In this document: piece by piece, positions 8,234 to 16,385 of the stretch
Numbering within the stretch: position 1 is the first letter of the stretch
How the letters are laid out: the number at the start of each line of letters is the position of its first letter
From: Pedococcus cremeus
GTDB taxonomy: Bacteria > Actinomycetota > Actinomycetes > Actinomycetales > Dermatophilaceae
NCBI RefSeq assembly: GCF_900111375.1
Contig: NZ_FOHB01000002.1
Location: 336,992-400,991 of the forward strand
Direction of reading: 5' to 3'
DNA: 64,000 bases
The notes under the pieces: generated by a model
Told to the model about the DNA's origin: nothing
The model's input: the letters and a program-made list of their open reading frames with translations, nothing else
Databases searched by the model: none
Program-made: the position numbers and the translations under genes

Positions 8234-9158
8234 CGGCGACCTCTTCCACCGGGCCACGGTCAACCCGGTGCTCACGCCGAACGACTGGCCCTACCGGGCC
8301 AACGCGGTGATGAACCCCGCAGCGGTGCGCGTCGACGGCGACACGCTGCTGCTGTGCCGGGTCGAGGACCGCGAGGGCCGCAGCCACCTGACGGTGGCCC
8401 GCTCGCCCGACGGGCTCTCCGGCTGGAGGGTCGACCACGAGCCGCTGCTGTCGCCCTCGCCGGACGCGCCCGCGGAGGCCTGGGGGGTCGAGGACCCCCG
8501 GGTGGTGCGCCTCGACGAGCTCGACGCGTGGGCGGTCGCCTACACGGCATACGGACCGGCGGGGCCCGCCGTGGCGCTGGCGCTGACGAAGGACTTCCGG
8601 TCGGTCACGCGACTGGGGGTCGTGTGCCCGCCCGAGGACAAGAACGCAGCTCTGCTCCCTCGCCGGGTGGGCGAGCACTTCGTGCTCCTCCACCGGCCGC
8701 GCACCGTCCTCGGCGGACGCGCGGACGTGTGGCTGTCACGCTCGGCGGACCTGCGCAGCTGGCTCGCACCGGAACGGGTCTTCAGCACCCGCCCCGGCAT
8801 GTGGGACTGCGAAGGGGTGGGGGTCGGGCCGCCGCCGCTCGAGACGCCGGAGGGCTGGCTGGTCGCCTACCACGGGGTCCGCCAGACGGTCGCCGGGCAG
8901 CTGTACCGGGTGGGCCTCGCCCTGCTCGACCTCGAGGACCCGGTGCGGGTCGTGAGGCGCTCACCCGAGTGGGTGCTGGGACCGCAGGCGCCCTACGAGC
9001 TCAGCGGGGACGTGCCCGGCGTCGTGTTCCCCTGCGGGTGGGTGCACGACCCGGCGACCGACGAGCTGCGGCTCTACTACGGCGCGGCCGACACCTGCAT
9101 CGCGATGGCGCACGCGTCCCTGCGCGACGTGCTGGACTTCGTGATGACCGGCCCGTGA
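8226..9158 (+). CDS. GH130-family enzyme (mannoside phosphorylase/hydrolase-like)
   Basis: 310 aa, a single five-bladed beta-propeller of the GH130 (DUF377) type. Family marks are NPAAVRVDGDTLLLCRVEDREG near residue 35, the catalytic-loop motif WGVEDPRVV near 90, KNAALLPRRVGEHFVLLHRP near 140 and DCEGVGVGPPPL near 190. Known members phosphorolyse or hydrolyse beta-1,2- or beta-1,4-mannosides, and relatives (GT108) build beta-1,2-mannan reserves. I start it at the ATG at 8226; an ATG 30 bp upstream is less likely. With two GT4 enzymes next to it, it probably remodels a mannose-containing oligosaccharide. Confidence 0.8.
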   Translation: MADGDLFHRATVNPVLTPNDWPYRANAVMNPAAVRVDGDTLLLCRVEDREGRSHLTVARSPDGLSGWRVDHEPLLSPSPDAPAEAWGVEDPRVVRLDELDAWAVAYTAYGPAGPAVALALTKDFRSVTRLGVVCPPEDKNAALLPRRVGEHFVLLHRPRTVLGGRADVWLSRSADLRSWLAPERVFSTRPGMWDCEGVGVGPPPLETPEGWLVAYHGVRQTVAGQLYRVGLALLDLEDPVRVVRRSPEWVLGPQAPYELSGDVPGVVFPCGWVHDPATDELRLYYGAADTCIAMAHASLRDVLDFVMTGP

Positions 9159-9162
9159 GTGC

Positions 9163-11265
9163 TCAGGGCCTGCGGACGACCACCACGGCGTTGGACGGGA
9201 CGCGCTGGACGTCGAAGACCGCGGGGTCGAACGCCTTCGCCGGGAAGAACACGTCCTTCCACCGGTAGCGGTTTCCGGAGGCGCGCTTGAGCACGAACAC
9301 GTCGATGGGCCCGAAGGCGGTGGCCTGCGACGCCTTGGCGAACTGCGCCGGGTCCGTGACCCGGGAGAGCTTCTGCAGCTCGGCGTAGCGGTCGTCCCAC
9401 CGCAGCAGGCTGTTGGCGGACACCCGGTCCGTCGCGGTGTAGCCGTACCAGGGTAGGAAGGCGAACAGCCTCTGGTCGTAGGAGAGCACCACCGGCCGGG
9501 CGTCCCTGCCCAGCCGCTTCTCGACGGCCTTCTCGATGGGCTCGACCGGCATCCAGCCGTGCAGGTACTGCGCCGGCGGCGCGAACCGGGGGTAGCTGCC
9601 GTCGGGCAGCGGCTCAGCGTGCGCGTCGGTGCCCCGCGTCACGCCACCGGCCGCCTTGACCGAGTCACGGATCCCGCGCGGCCCCGGCACCCAGTCCACC
9701 CAGCCCTGCATCCCGGCATACGCCACGAGCGCCGCGACGGCGGTGACGAGGACGGCCCGCTCGGGCCCGCGCACGCGTCCTGCTGACCAGGGACCGGCGG
9801 GTGCCACCGATGGTCCGACCGGCGGGGCAGCTGCCCCGGCCGGCGCCGTCGTCGTCGCGCGCAGGCGCCGCCAGAGACCGGGGCCGGCCTCCACGGTCGT
9901 CAGCACGCCGGCCGTCAGGAGCACCATGCCGATCAGCGTCTCGGTGTACTGCAGGTACCCGGTGTGGTTGTCATAGGCGGTGCGCAGCAGGAAGAGGACC
10001 CGGTAGGCGTAGCAGCCGGCGACGATCAGCAGGAGCGGCTGCGCCCAGAAGGTGGTGCGGCGGTACCAGACCATGCCCAGCAGCCCGACGAGGGTGATGA
10101 GCCCGACCACCGTGGGCTGCAGGAACGGGAACACCACCGGGCGGTCGACGATCGATCCCGACATCCAGAAGTCGCTGAGCCGGTTCTGCCCGCCGGTGAC
10201 CATGGTCGACACGAGGGGGATGACGTACCACGACGACACGACGAACGCCGTCACCGCGACGCCGACCAGGTGCAGCAGGTACCGGCCCTTGGACGGCACG
10301 ACGCGCAGGGTCAGCACGATCAGGGCGAGCAGGCCGAGGGCCGAGAACATCAGCCACGCCTGGTAGGTCAGCACCAGCAGGCCACCGATGATGCCGGCCG
10401 GCAGCCAGTGCAGCCCGCCTCTCCGGCGTGGCAGCCCGGCGAAGGTCATGATGACCCACGGCGCGTAGACGAGCAGCGCCACGAACTCGTAGTCCTTGCT
10501 GGGCTCGCGGAAGACGAGTGGGGCGAGGCCGACCAGGGCGAAGGCGACCGGCGCCGCCACGAGGCGTCGCCAGAACACGTAGGCCAGGACGACGGCCAGC
10601 GACATGACCACGATCTGCATCTCGCCGAACAGCTGCCAGGCCGGCTTGTCGACCAGCCGCGCCACGTGCCCGACGATCCACGGGTAGAGCGGCGGGTACT
10701 CGCTGGGCAGGCCCTTGACGAAGGAGTCCGCGGACGCCGACGTGTACATGTACTTGTTGGCCTGCGCCACGAAGCGCCCGGCGTCCCCGGCCAGCATGCC
10801 GTAGCCGTACGGCGTGCCGTGGAGCGTGGTGGCCATGGTCAAGGCGATCCACGCGGCGTAGACGCCCATGGCGATCCCCATCAGGACGTCGGTGCACCGC
10901 CGCAGCGCCACGGCGAGCAGGATGCCGCCCGCGAGCGCCCCGACCCCCACGGGCATGACGACGCCGGCCACGGTGAACGGGTCGAGGTCGGCCCACCACG
11001 CGAGCAGCACGGCCAGCGGCGTCGCCACCAGCCAGGTCACCAGCGCGGCCGCGCCGTCGACCGTGAAGCCGGCCCAGGTCCGGCGCCGGGGAGGGGCGTC
11101 GGCGGCCGAGGCGGACGACGGCTGCGCCTCCCGCTCCGTCGTCCGCGCCTCAGGCTGCGGGGTCCGTGCCTGCGGCTCCGGTGTCCGCGCCTGCTGCTCG
11201 GCCTCGTGGTCGTCGGGAGAGGTGCCCTGCACATCGCCCGTCGGCTGCTGCCGCGCCTGTGTCAT
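9163..11265 (-). CDS. aftA: AftA-like galactan 5-O-arabinofuranosyltransferase (GT-C membrane protein)
   Basis: 700 aa. About 60 disordered N-terminal residues with repeats of ARTPxPE precede roughly 12-13 membrane helices (residues about 65-500), then a soluble C-terminal domain ending WKDVFFPAKAFDP...VVVVRRP. The loop GDAGRFVAQANKYMYTS with EYPPLYPWIVGHVARL after helix 4 matches the GT85 AftA family, which primes arabinan on galactan using decaprenyl-phospho-arabinose. The long reading frame continues upstream, but the first sensible start is the ATG at 11265. It is divergent from the GT2-methyltransferase gene and converges on the GH130 gene with a 4-bp gap. Confidence 0.75.
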   Translation of the reverse strand: MTQARQQPTGDVQGTSPDDHEAEQQARTPEPQARTPQPEARTTEREAQPSSASAADAPPRRRTWAGFTVDGAAALVTWLVATPLAVLLAWWADLDPFTVAGVVMPVGVGALAGGILLAVALRRCTDVLMGIAMGVYAAWIALTMATTLHGTPYGYGMLAGDAGRFVAQANKYMYTSASADSFVKGLPSEYPPLYPWIVGHVARLVDKPAWQLFGEMQIVVMSLAVVLAYVFWRRLVAAPVAFALVGLAPLVFREPSKDYEFVALLVYAPWVIMTFAGLPRRRGGLHWLPAGIIGGLLVLTYQAWLMFSALGLLALIVLTLRVVPSKGRYLLHLVGVAVTAFVVSSWYVIPLVSTMVTGGQNRLSDFWMSGSIVDRPVVFPFLQPTVVGLITLVGLLGMVWYRRTTFWAQPLLLIVAGCYAYRVLFLLRTAYDNHTGYLQYTETLIGMVLLTAGVLTTVEAGPGLWRRLRATTTAPAGAAAPPVGPSVAPAGPWSAGRVRGPERAVLVTAVAALVAYAGMQGWVDWVPGPRGIRDSVKAAGGVTRGTDAHAEPLPDGSYPRFAPPAQYLHGWMPVEPIEKAVEKRLGRDARPVVLSYDQRLFAFLPWYGYTATDRVSANSLLRWDDRYAELQKLSRVTDPAQFAKASQATAFGPIDVFVLKRASGNRYRWKDVFFPAKAFDPAVFDVQRVPSNAVVVVRRP

Positions 11266-11364
11266 GCCCCGGAGGCTACCGAAGCAGCCTGTCCATGCCG
11301 GGTGTCGGAGGGCTCTCCTGTCTATGCTGCCGTGGTGACGTCCACCCAGAGGAACGAGACGCCC

Positions 11365-12864
11365 GTGTCGGACACCCCCCGAGAGCCGCGCATCGGCATC
11401 CTGGTGGTGGCGTACAACGCCGTCACCACGCTGGCCAGCGTGCTCGACCGCATCCCGCAGGACTTCCGCAACCGGGTCGCCGAGATCATCATCTGCGACG
11501 ACGCCAGCCGCGACGCCACGCACCTCGTGGCGCTCGGCTACCAGCAGACGGCCCCCGATCTGCCGATCACGGTGATCCGCCACGAGAAGAACCTCGGCTA
11601 CGGCGGCAACCAGAAGGCCGGCTACCGGCTCGCCATCGAGCACGACCTCGACATCGTGGTGCTGCTGCACGGCGACGGGCAGTACGCCCCCGAGTGCCTC
11701 GGGGACATCGTGGCGCCGTTGGTGCGGGGCGAGGCCGACGCCGTCTTCGGCTCGCGCATGATGACCGAGGGCGCTGCGCGCCGGGGTGGTATGCCGCTGT
11801 ACAAGTACGTCGGCAACAAGGTCCTGACGCGGTTCGAGAACGCCGTCGCGGGCGCCGAGCTCAGCGAGTGGCACTCGGGCTACCGTGCCTACTCCACCGC
11901 GGCGCTGCGCTCGATCGCGTTCGACCGCAACGCCGACGGCTTCAACTTCGACACCCAGATCATCCTGCAGCTCATCGAGGCGGGGAAGCGCATCGTCGAG
12001 GTGCCGATCCCCACCTACTACGGCGACGAGGTCTGCTACGTCAACGGCCTCGGCTACGCCCGCGACATCTCCCGCGACGTGGTCCGGTACCGGCTCGGCA
12101 AGATGGGGTTCACCAGCGGCGAGTACGGCAGCGTCGACGCCGAGTACGACCTCAAGGAGGGCGAGGGCAGCTCGCACCACCGCATCCTCGAGTTCCTCGC
12201 CGACCTGCCGCCGTCGAAGGTGCTCGACCTCGGCTGCTCGAGCGGCCTGCTCTCCGAGCGGGTGCGTGCCCTCGGCCACCATGTCACCGGAGTCGACCGG
12301 GAGGCCTTCCCCGAGACCCTGGAGCGCGTCGACGAGTTCGTCGTGGGCGACCTCGAGGACGGCATCCCCTCGGAGGTCGGCACCGGGTTCGACGTCGTCA
12401 TCGCGGCCGACGTGCTCGAGCACCTGCGGCGCCCCGAGGACCTGCTCGAGGCGGTCAAGAAGGTCCTGAAGCCGGACGGCCGCCTCGTGGTGTCGGTGCC
12501 CAACTTCGGGCACTGGTACCCGCGGGGCCGCAGCGTGCTCGGCGTCTTCGACTACGACCAGCGCGGCATCCTCGACAAGACCCACTACCGGTTCTTCACC
12601 CGCAAGAGCCTGACCCGCATGCTGCGCAACGCCGGATTCGAGGTCCGGCGCCACAGCGAGGTCGGTCTGCCGTTCGACGTGCTCGCCGGTGACGGCGGGT
12701 CGCTCGGCACCCGGCTCCTGCGGCGCGCCGACCGTGTCAGCGTCTCCCTGCGGCCGACCCTGTTCGCCTACCAGTTCGTGCTGCACCTCCAGCGCCCTGC
12801 GGCCCCGGAGCTGCTCACCCGCTCGGTGGAGGAGGCGACGGAACACGCGGCCGCATCCGCCTGA
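11365..12864 (+). CDS. GT2 glycosyltransferase fused to a class I methyltransferase
   Basis: 499 aa. Residues 5-235 are a DPM1-like GT2 domain (RIGILVVAYNAVTTL, IIICDDASRD, acceptor-metal region LLHGDGQY, then SEWHSGYRAYS). Residues about 265-480 are a SAM-dependent methyltransferase with motif I VLDLGCSSGLLSERV, VTGVDRE, AADVLEHL and VSVPNFGHWYPRG. The GT2 part probably loads polyprenyl-phosphate or a wall glycan, and the methyltransferase part methylates a sugar or lipid head. The chosen GTG at 11365 has an AGAGGAA site 10 bp upstream; GTG at 11332 is an alternative. It sits back to back with aftA across 99 bp. Confidence 0.82.
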   Translation: MSDTPREPRIGILVVAYNAVTTLASVLDRIPQDFRNRVAEIIICDDASRDATHLVALGYQQTAPDLPITVIRHEKNLGYGGNQKAGYRLAIEHDLDIVVLLHGDGQYAPECLGDIVAPLVRGEADAVFGSRMMTEGAARRGGMPLYKYVGNKVLTRFENAVAGAELSEWHSGYRAYSTAALRSIAFDRNADGFNFDTQIILQLIEAGKRIVEVPIPTYYGDEVCYVNGLGYARDISRDVVRYRLGKMGFTSGEYGSVDAEYDLKEGEGSSHHRILEFLADLPPSKVLDLGCSSGLLSERVRALGHHVTGVDREAFPETLERVDEFVVGDLEDGIPSEVGTGFDVVIAADVLEHLRRPEDLLEAVKKVLKPDGRLVVSVPNFGHWYPRGRSVLGVFDYDQRGILDKTHYRFFTRKSLTRMLRNAGFEVRRHSEVGLPFDVLAGDGGSLGTRLLRRADRVSVSLRPTLFAYQFVLHLQRPAAPELLTRSVEEATEHAAASA

Positions 12865-12916
12865 GCCGCGGGGATTCCGCGAAATCCTCACCGAGGCGGG
12901 AGAGGACTGTGATGAT

Positions 12917-14740
12917 GTGGCCGTGAGTGGCGACCGGCCCGATCCCCGGCCTGGCCAGCCGCGCCTCCTCGATGCCTTCGACGACGCGGCACCGGGGACC
13001 TCGTCGACCCTGGCCCGGCTCGCGCGCGTCACCTCCGAGCTGGCCACCGCCGACTCGGTGGAGGCCGTGAAGCAGATCATCGTCACCCATGCCGCCGACG
13101 CGGTGGGCGCCCCCATCGCGACCCTCAGCCTGCGTGACGACGAGGACACCCTGCGCATCATCGGGCTCCGGGGACTCGAGGAGCACCAGGCTGACCGGTG
13201 GCGCCGGTACCCGGTGGGAACCGCGACCCCCTCGAGCCGGGCGGTCGTCACCGGGAAGACCGTGACGGCCGTGGGGCGCACCGAGATGCTGGAGCATTTC
13301 CCCGAGCTCAGGACGACCCTCGAGGGGGATCAGTCCGTCGTCGGTCTCCCGCTGCGCAGCGCCGACCACACGATGGGTGCGATCGGCCTGTCCTTCCCCG
13401 GCGACCGGCGGCTGACGTCGGCGGAGCTCGAGTTCCTCGAGATCGTCGCCGACACCTGTGCGCAGGCCCTCGAGCGCATCAACGCCCTCGAGGAGGCGGC
13501 CAACCAGACGGCCAAGCTCGCGTTCCTCGCCGACGCGGCCGGGGAGCTCGCGAGCAGCCTCGACTACGAGACGACGCTGGCTCGGGTGGCCCGGCTGGCG
13601 GTGCCGCGGTTCGCCGACTGGTGCGCCATCGACCTCGTCAACGGCACGCGCCTGCACCGCGTGGCGGTCGCCCACGTCGACCCCGCCAAGGTCGAGCTCG
13701 CCCGGACCCTGCAGGACGCCTACCCGCCCGACCCGGACTCGCCGGTCGGCCCATGGGAGGTGGTCCGCAGCGGCAACCCCCTGCTCATCGCCGAGATCAC
13801 CCCGGAGATGCTCGAGGCGGTGGCGACGGACGAGGAGCAGGTCCGGATCGCCCGCGAGCTCCAGCTCTGCAGCGCCCTCACCGTGCCCCTGGCCGCGCGC
13901 GGCAAGGTCTTCGGCGTCATCACGTGGGTGTACGCCGAGTCCGGGCGCCACTTCGGGTCGGATGACGTCGCCTTCGCCGAGGACCTCGCGCGCCGGGCGG
14001 CCGTGGCCATCGACAACGCCGAGCTGCACAGCCAGACGCTGGCTGCGGCGGTCGAGCTCCAGCGGGCCGTGCTGCCCGAGGCGCTGCCGGCGCTGCCGGG
14101 GTGGGAGCTGGCCAGCCACTACAGCCCGTCGGGCCGCACCGAGGTCGGGGGCGACTTCTACGACGCGATCCCTTTGGGTGGTGGACGGATCGCCGTCTTC
14201 GTCGGCGACGTCATGGGGCGCGGTGTGCACGCCGCCGCCGCGATGGCCCAGATGCGGGCGGCGGTGCGGGCGTATGCCGCGGTGGACCCCTCTCCGGAGG
14301 CGGTGCTGCGCAGCCTCGACATCATGCTGGCTCGCTACCCGTCCGAGCAGCTCGTCACGCTCCTCTACTTGGTGCTCAACCCGCGCCACGACGAGCTCAT
14401 GGTCGCCAACGCCGGCCACCCGCCGGCGGTGCTCCTGCGCAGCGACCTGAGCACCGAGCAGCTGCCCTGGGCCGACGGCGCCCCTCTCGGGGTGGGGCGT
14501 CGCCGCCGTGGCCTGTCGCGCATGTCCTTCCGGACCGGCGACACCCTCGTCGCGTTCACGGACGGGCTCATCGAGCGGCGGGACGAGGACATCGAGCAGG
14601 GAATGAAGAGGGTGCACGAGGCGATGCCCGCCATGGCCGGCTCCTCCCTGGACACGGCCCTCGACCACCTCGTGACCCAGCTGCGACTCGAGCTGCACGA
14701 CGACGACGTCGCGGCCGTCGCGGTGCGACGCACCGGGTGA
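12917..14740 (+). CDS. GAF-GAF-PP2C (SpoIIE/RsbU-type) serine phosphatase
   Basis: 607 aa. Two GAF-like sensor domains (about residues 30-185 and 195-365) precede a SpoIIE/PP2C phosphatase domain at about 380-605. The catalytic metal-binding motifs are visible: EVGGDFYDAI, VGDVMGRGVHAA, NAGHPPAVLL, FTDGLIERRDE and the final DDDVAAVAVR. Such proteins dephosphorylate anti-sigma-factor antagonists and so release stress sigma factors. The start is GTG 12917 with GGGAGAGG upstream; GTG 12923 is possible. It overlaps the following ATPase gene by 4 bp (GTGA). It could act on the anti-sigma network encoded 10 kb downstream. Confidence 0.88.
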   Translation: MAVSGDRPDPRPGQPRLLDAFDDAAPGTSSTLARLARVTSELATADSVEAVKQIIVTHAADAVGAPIATLSLRDDEDTLRIIGLRGLEEHQADRWRRYPVGTATPSSRAVVTGKTVTAVGRTEMLEHFPELRTTLEGDQSVVGLPLRSADHTMGAIGLSFPGDRRLTSAELEFLEIVADTCAQALERINALEEAANQTAKLAFLADAAGELASSLDYETTLARVARLAVPRFADWCAIDLVNGTRLHRVAVAHVDPAKVELARTLQDAYPPDPDSPVGPWEVVRSGNPLLIAEITPEMLEAVATDEEQVRIARELQLCSALTVPLAARGKVFGVITWVYAESGRHFGSDDVAFAEDLARRAAVAIDNAELHSQTLAAAVELQRAVLPEALPALPGWELASHYSPSGRTEVGGDFYDAIPLGGGRIAVFVGDVMGRGVHAAAAMAQMRAAVRAYAAVDPSPEAVLRSLDIMLARYPSEQLVTLLYLVLNPRHDELMVANAGHPPAVLLRSDLSTEQLPWADGAPLGVGRRRRGLSRMSFRTGDTLVAFTDGLIERRDEDIEQGMKRVHEAMPAMAGSSLDTALDHLVTQLRLELHDDDVAAVAVRRTG

Positions 14741-15369
14741 CGGCCGTGACCGTGCCCTGCTCCTGCACCAGTGAGCACACCCCCCGCCGGGTCGTGCTGA
14801 CCGGTGGCCCGGGCGCCGGGAAGACGGCCCTGCTCGAGCTGGTGCGCCACGCCGTCTGCCAGCACGTCCACATCCTCCCCGAGTCGGCCGGGGTCGTCTT
14901 CGGCGGAGGCTTCCCCCGCGAGGACGACCCGACCTGCCGCAAGGCGTCGCAACGAGCGATCTTCCACGTCCAGCGCGAGCTCGAGGCGGTCGGCGACGCG
15001 CACCGGCCGGCCATCGTGCTGTGCGACCGAGGCACCGTCGACGGCGTCGCCTACTGGCCGGGGGAACCCGACGGCTTCTGGGCCGCCCTGCACACCGACC
15101 CGCGCGAGGAGCTCGCCCGCTATGACGCGGTGATCCACCTCCGCACGCCACCGGCGGGGGAGTACAACCACCGCAACCCGCTGCGCACCGAGACCGCAGC
15201 CGCCGCGGCCGAGATCGACGAGCGGATCCTGCAGGCCTGGTCCGACCACCCGCGAAGGCACGTGGTCGAGTCGTCAACCCGCTTCATCGACAAGGCCGTT
15301 CGAGCCATCGCGCTGCTGCACGACGAGCTGCCGGCGTGCTGTTCGCACGGCCCGGAGCTCGACCGGTGA
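14737..15369 (+). CDS. AAA-type P-loop ATP-binding protein
   Basis: 210 aa with a Walker A GGPGAGKT at residues 23-30 and LCDRGTVDGVAYWPG as the probable Walker B/sensor region. This resembles the AAA_28 group of small nucleotide-binding proteins (predicted ATPases or kinases). A Cys-Ser-Cys near the N terminus (residues 8-10) and a late CC pair are unusual. It is embedded in an operon, overlapping both neighbours by 4 bp (GTGA each time): the PP2C phosphatase before it and the CorA transporter after it. Its substrate is unknown. The start is GTG 14737, with GTG 14746 as alternative. Confidence 0.75.
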   Translation: MTAVTVPCSCTSEHTPRRVVLTGGPGAGKTALLELVRHAVCQHVHILPESAGVVFGGGFPREDDPTCRKASQRAIFHVQRELEAVGDAHRPAIVLCDRGTVDGVAYWPGEPDGFWAALHTDPREELARYDAVIHLRTPPAGEYNHRNPLRTETAAAAAEIDERILQAWSDHPRRHVVESSTRFIDKAVRAIALLHDELPACCSHGPELDR

Positions 15370-16385
15370 CCGCCGACCCGGCCAGCACGGTCCGCACGAG
15401 GCTGTGGCGGCCGTCGGGTGAGGTGGTCGACGGGTTCCCGCTCGAGAACCTCTCCGAGCACCTGCGCGACGAGGGCTGCCTGGTGTGGGTCGACCTGTGC
15501 GGCCCCAGCGCCGCCGGTCTGGACACGCTCGCCGACGAGCTGCTGCTCGACCCGCACGCCGTGGAGGACGCCGTCACGTCGGGGGAGCGACCCAAGGCCA
15601 CCTGGCACGGCACGCACACCTTCGTCACGGCATACGGCACGCGCCTGGTCGGGGACGACGACCAGCGCGGGGCGCTGGAGTCGCGGCTGGAGCTGCACCG
15701 CCTCTCGGTGTTCGCGCTGCCCGGCGGGGTGGTCACGGTGCGGCCGGACGACCGCTTCGACATGGACGAGGTCCTGGCTCGCTGGGCCGACCACCCGGAC
15801 CTGGTGAAGCAGGGGGCGGGTGCCCTGCTGCACGGCCTGCTCGACGTCGTCGTCGACGGGCACTTCGACACCATCCAGGCCATGGACGACGCGATCGAGT
15901 CGCTCGAGGACTCGCTGTTCGACGACACCGGCGGGGGCCGGCAGCTGCAGGAGCGCACCTACCGGCTGCGCAAGGAGCTGGTCCAGCTGCGGCGGGTCGT
16001 GCTGCCGATGCGCGAGGTCGTCAACACCCTGATGCGCCACCAGGCGGACCTCGGGGGCGACCAGGGAGACCTCGGCGGCTGGTACACCGACCTCTACGAC
16101 CACGTCCTGCGGGCCTCGGAGTGGACCGAGTCGCTGCGCGACATGGTGACGACGGTCTTCGAGACCAACCTCGCCCTCCAGGACACCCGTCTGAACGTGG
16201 TCATGAAGAAGCTCACCGGGTGGGCGGCCATCATCGCCGTGCCGACGGCGGTCACCGGCTGGTTCGGCATGAACGTGGCCTACCCGGGCATCGGCAAGAC
16301 CTCCGGGTTCATGGCCAGCGTCGTGGTCATCACCACGCTCGCCGTCAGCCTCTACGTGCTGTTCAGGCGGCGGGGCTGGATCTGA
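15366..16385 (+). CDS. corA: CorA-family Mg2+/Co2+ transporter
   Basis: 339 aa. A large N-terminal cytoplasmic domain is followed by a long helix and two C-terminal membrane helices. The signature GMN sits in WFGMNVAYPGIG at the end of the first helix (about residues 298-309), and the protein ends in a basic FRRRGWI. Family members form pentameric channels for Mg2+ or other divalent ions. The GTG start overlaps the ATPase stop codon. The 3' end overlaps the convergent monooxygenase gene by 23 bp. Confidence 0.9.
   Translation: MTADPASTVRTRLWRPSGEVVDGFPLENLSEHLRDEGCLVWVDLCGPSAAGLDTLADELLLDPHAVEDAVTSGERPKATWHGTHTFVTAYGTRLVGDDDQRGALESRLELHRLSVFALPGGVVTVRPDDRFDMDEVLARWADHPDLVKQGAGALLHGLLDVVVDGHFDTIQAMDDAIESLEDSLFDDTGGGRQLQERTYRLRKELVQLRRVVLPMREVVNTLMRHQADLGGDQGDLGGWYTDLYDHVLRASEWTESLRDMVTTVFETNLALQDTRLNVVMKKLTGWAAIIAVPTAVTGWFGMNVAYPGIGKTSGFMASVVVITTLAVSLYVLFRRRGWI

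Noticed and set aside
9964-11331. Upstream extension of the GT2-methyltransferase frame
   Set aside because: It is antisense to aftA. The GT2 fold begins just after the GTG at 11365, which has its own ribosome-binding site.
11266-13281. Upstream extension of the aftA reading frame on the minus strand
   Set aside because: The frame stays open through the GT2-methyltransferase and PP2C genes on the other strand. The real AftA-like protein begins at 11265, and the extension translates to repetitive charged sequence.
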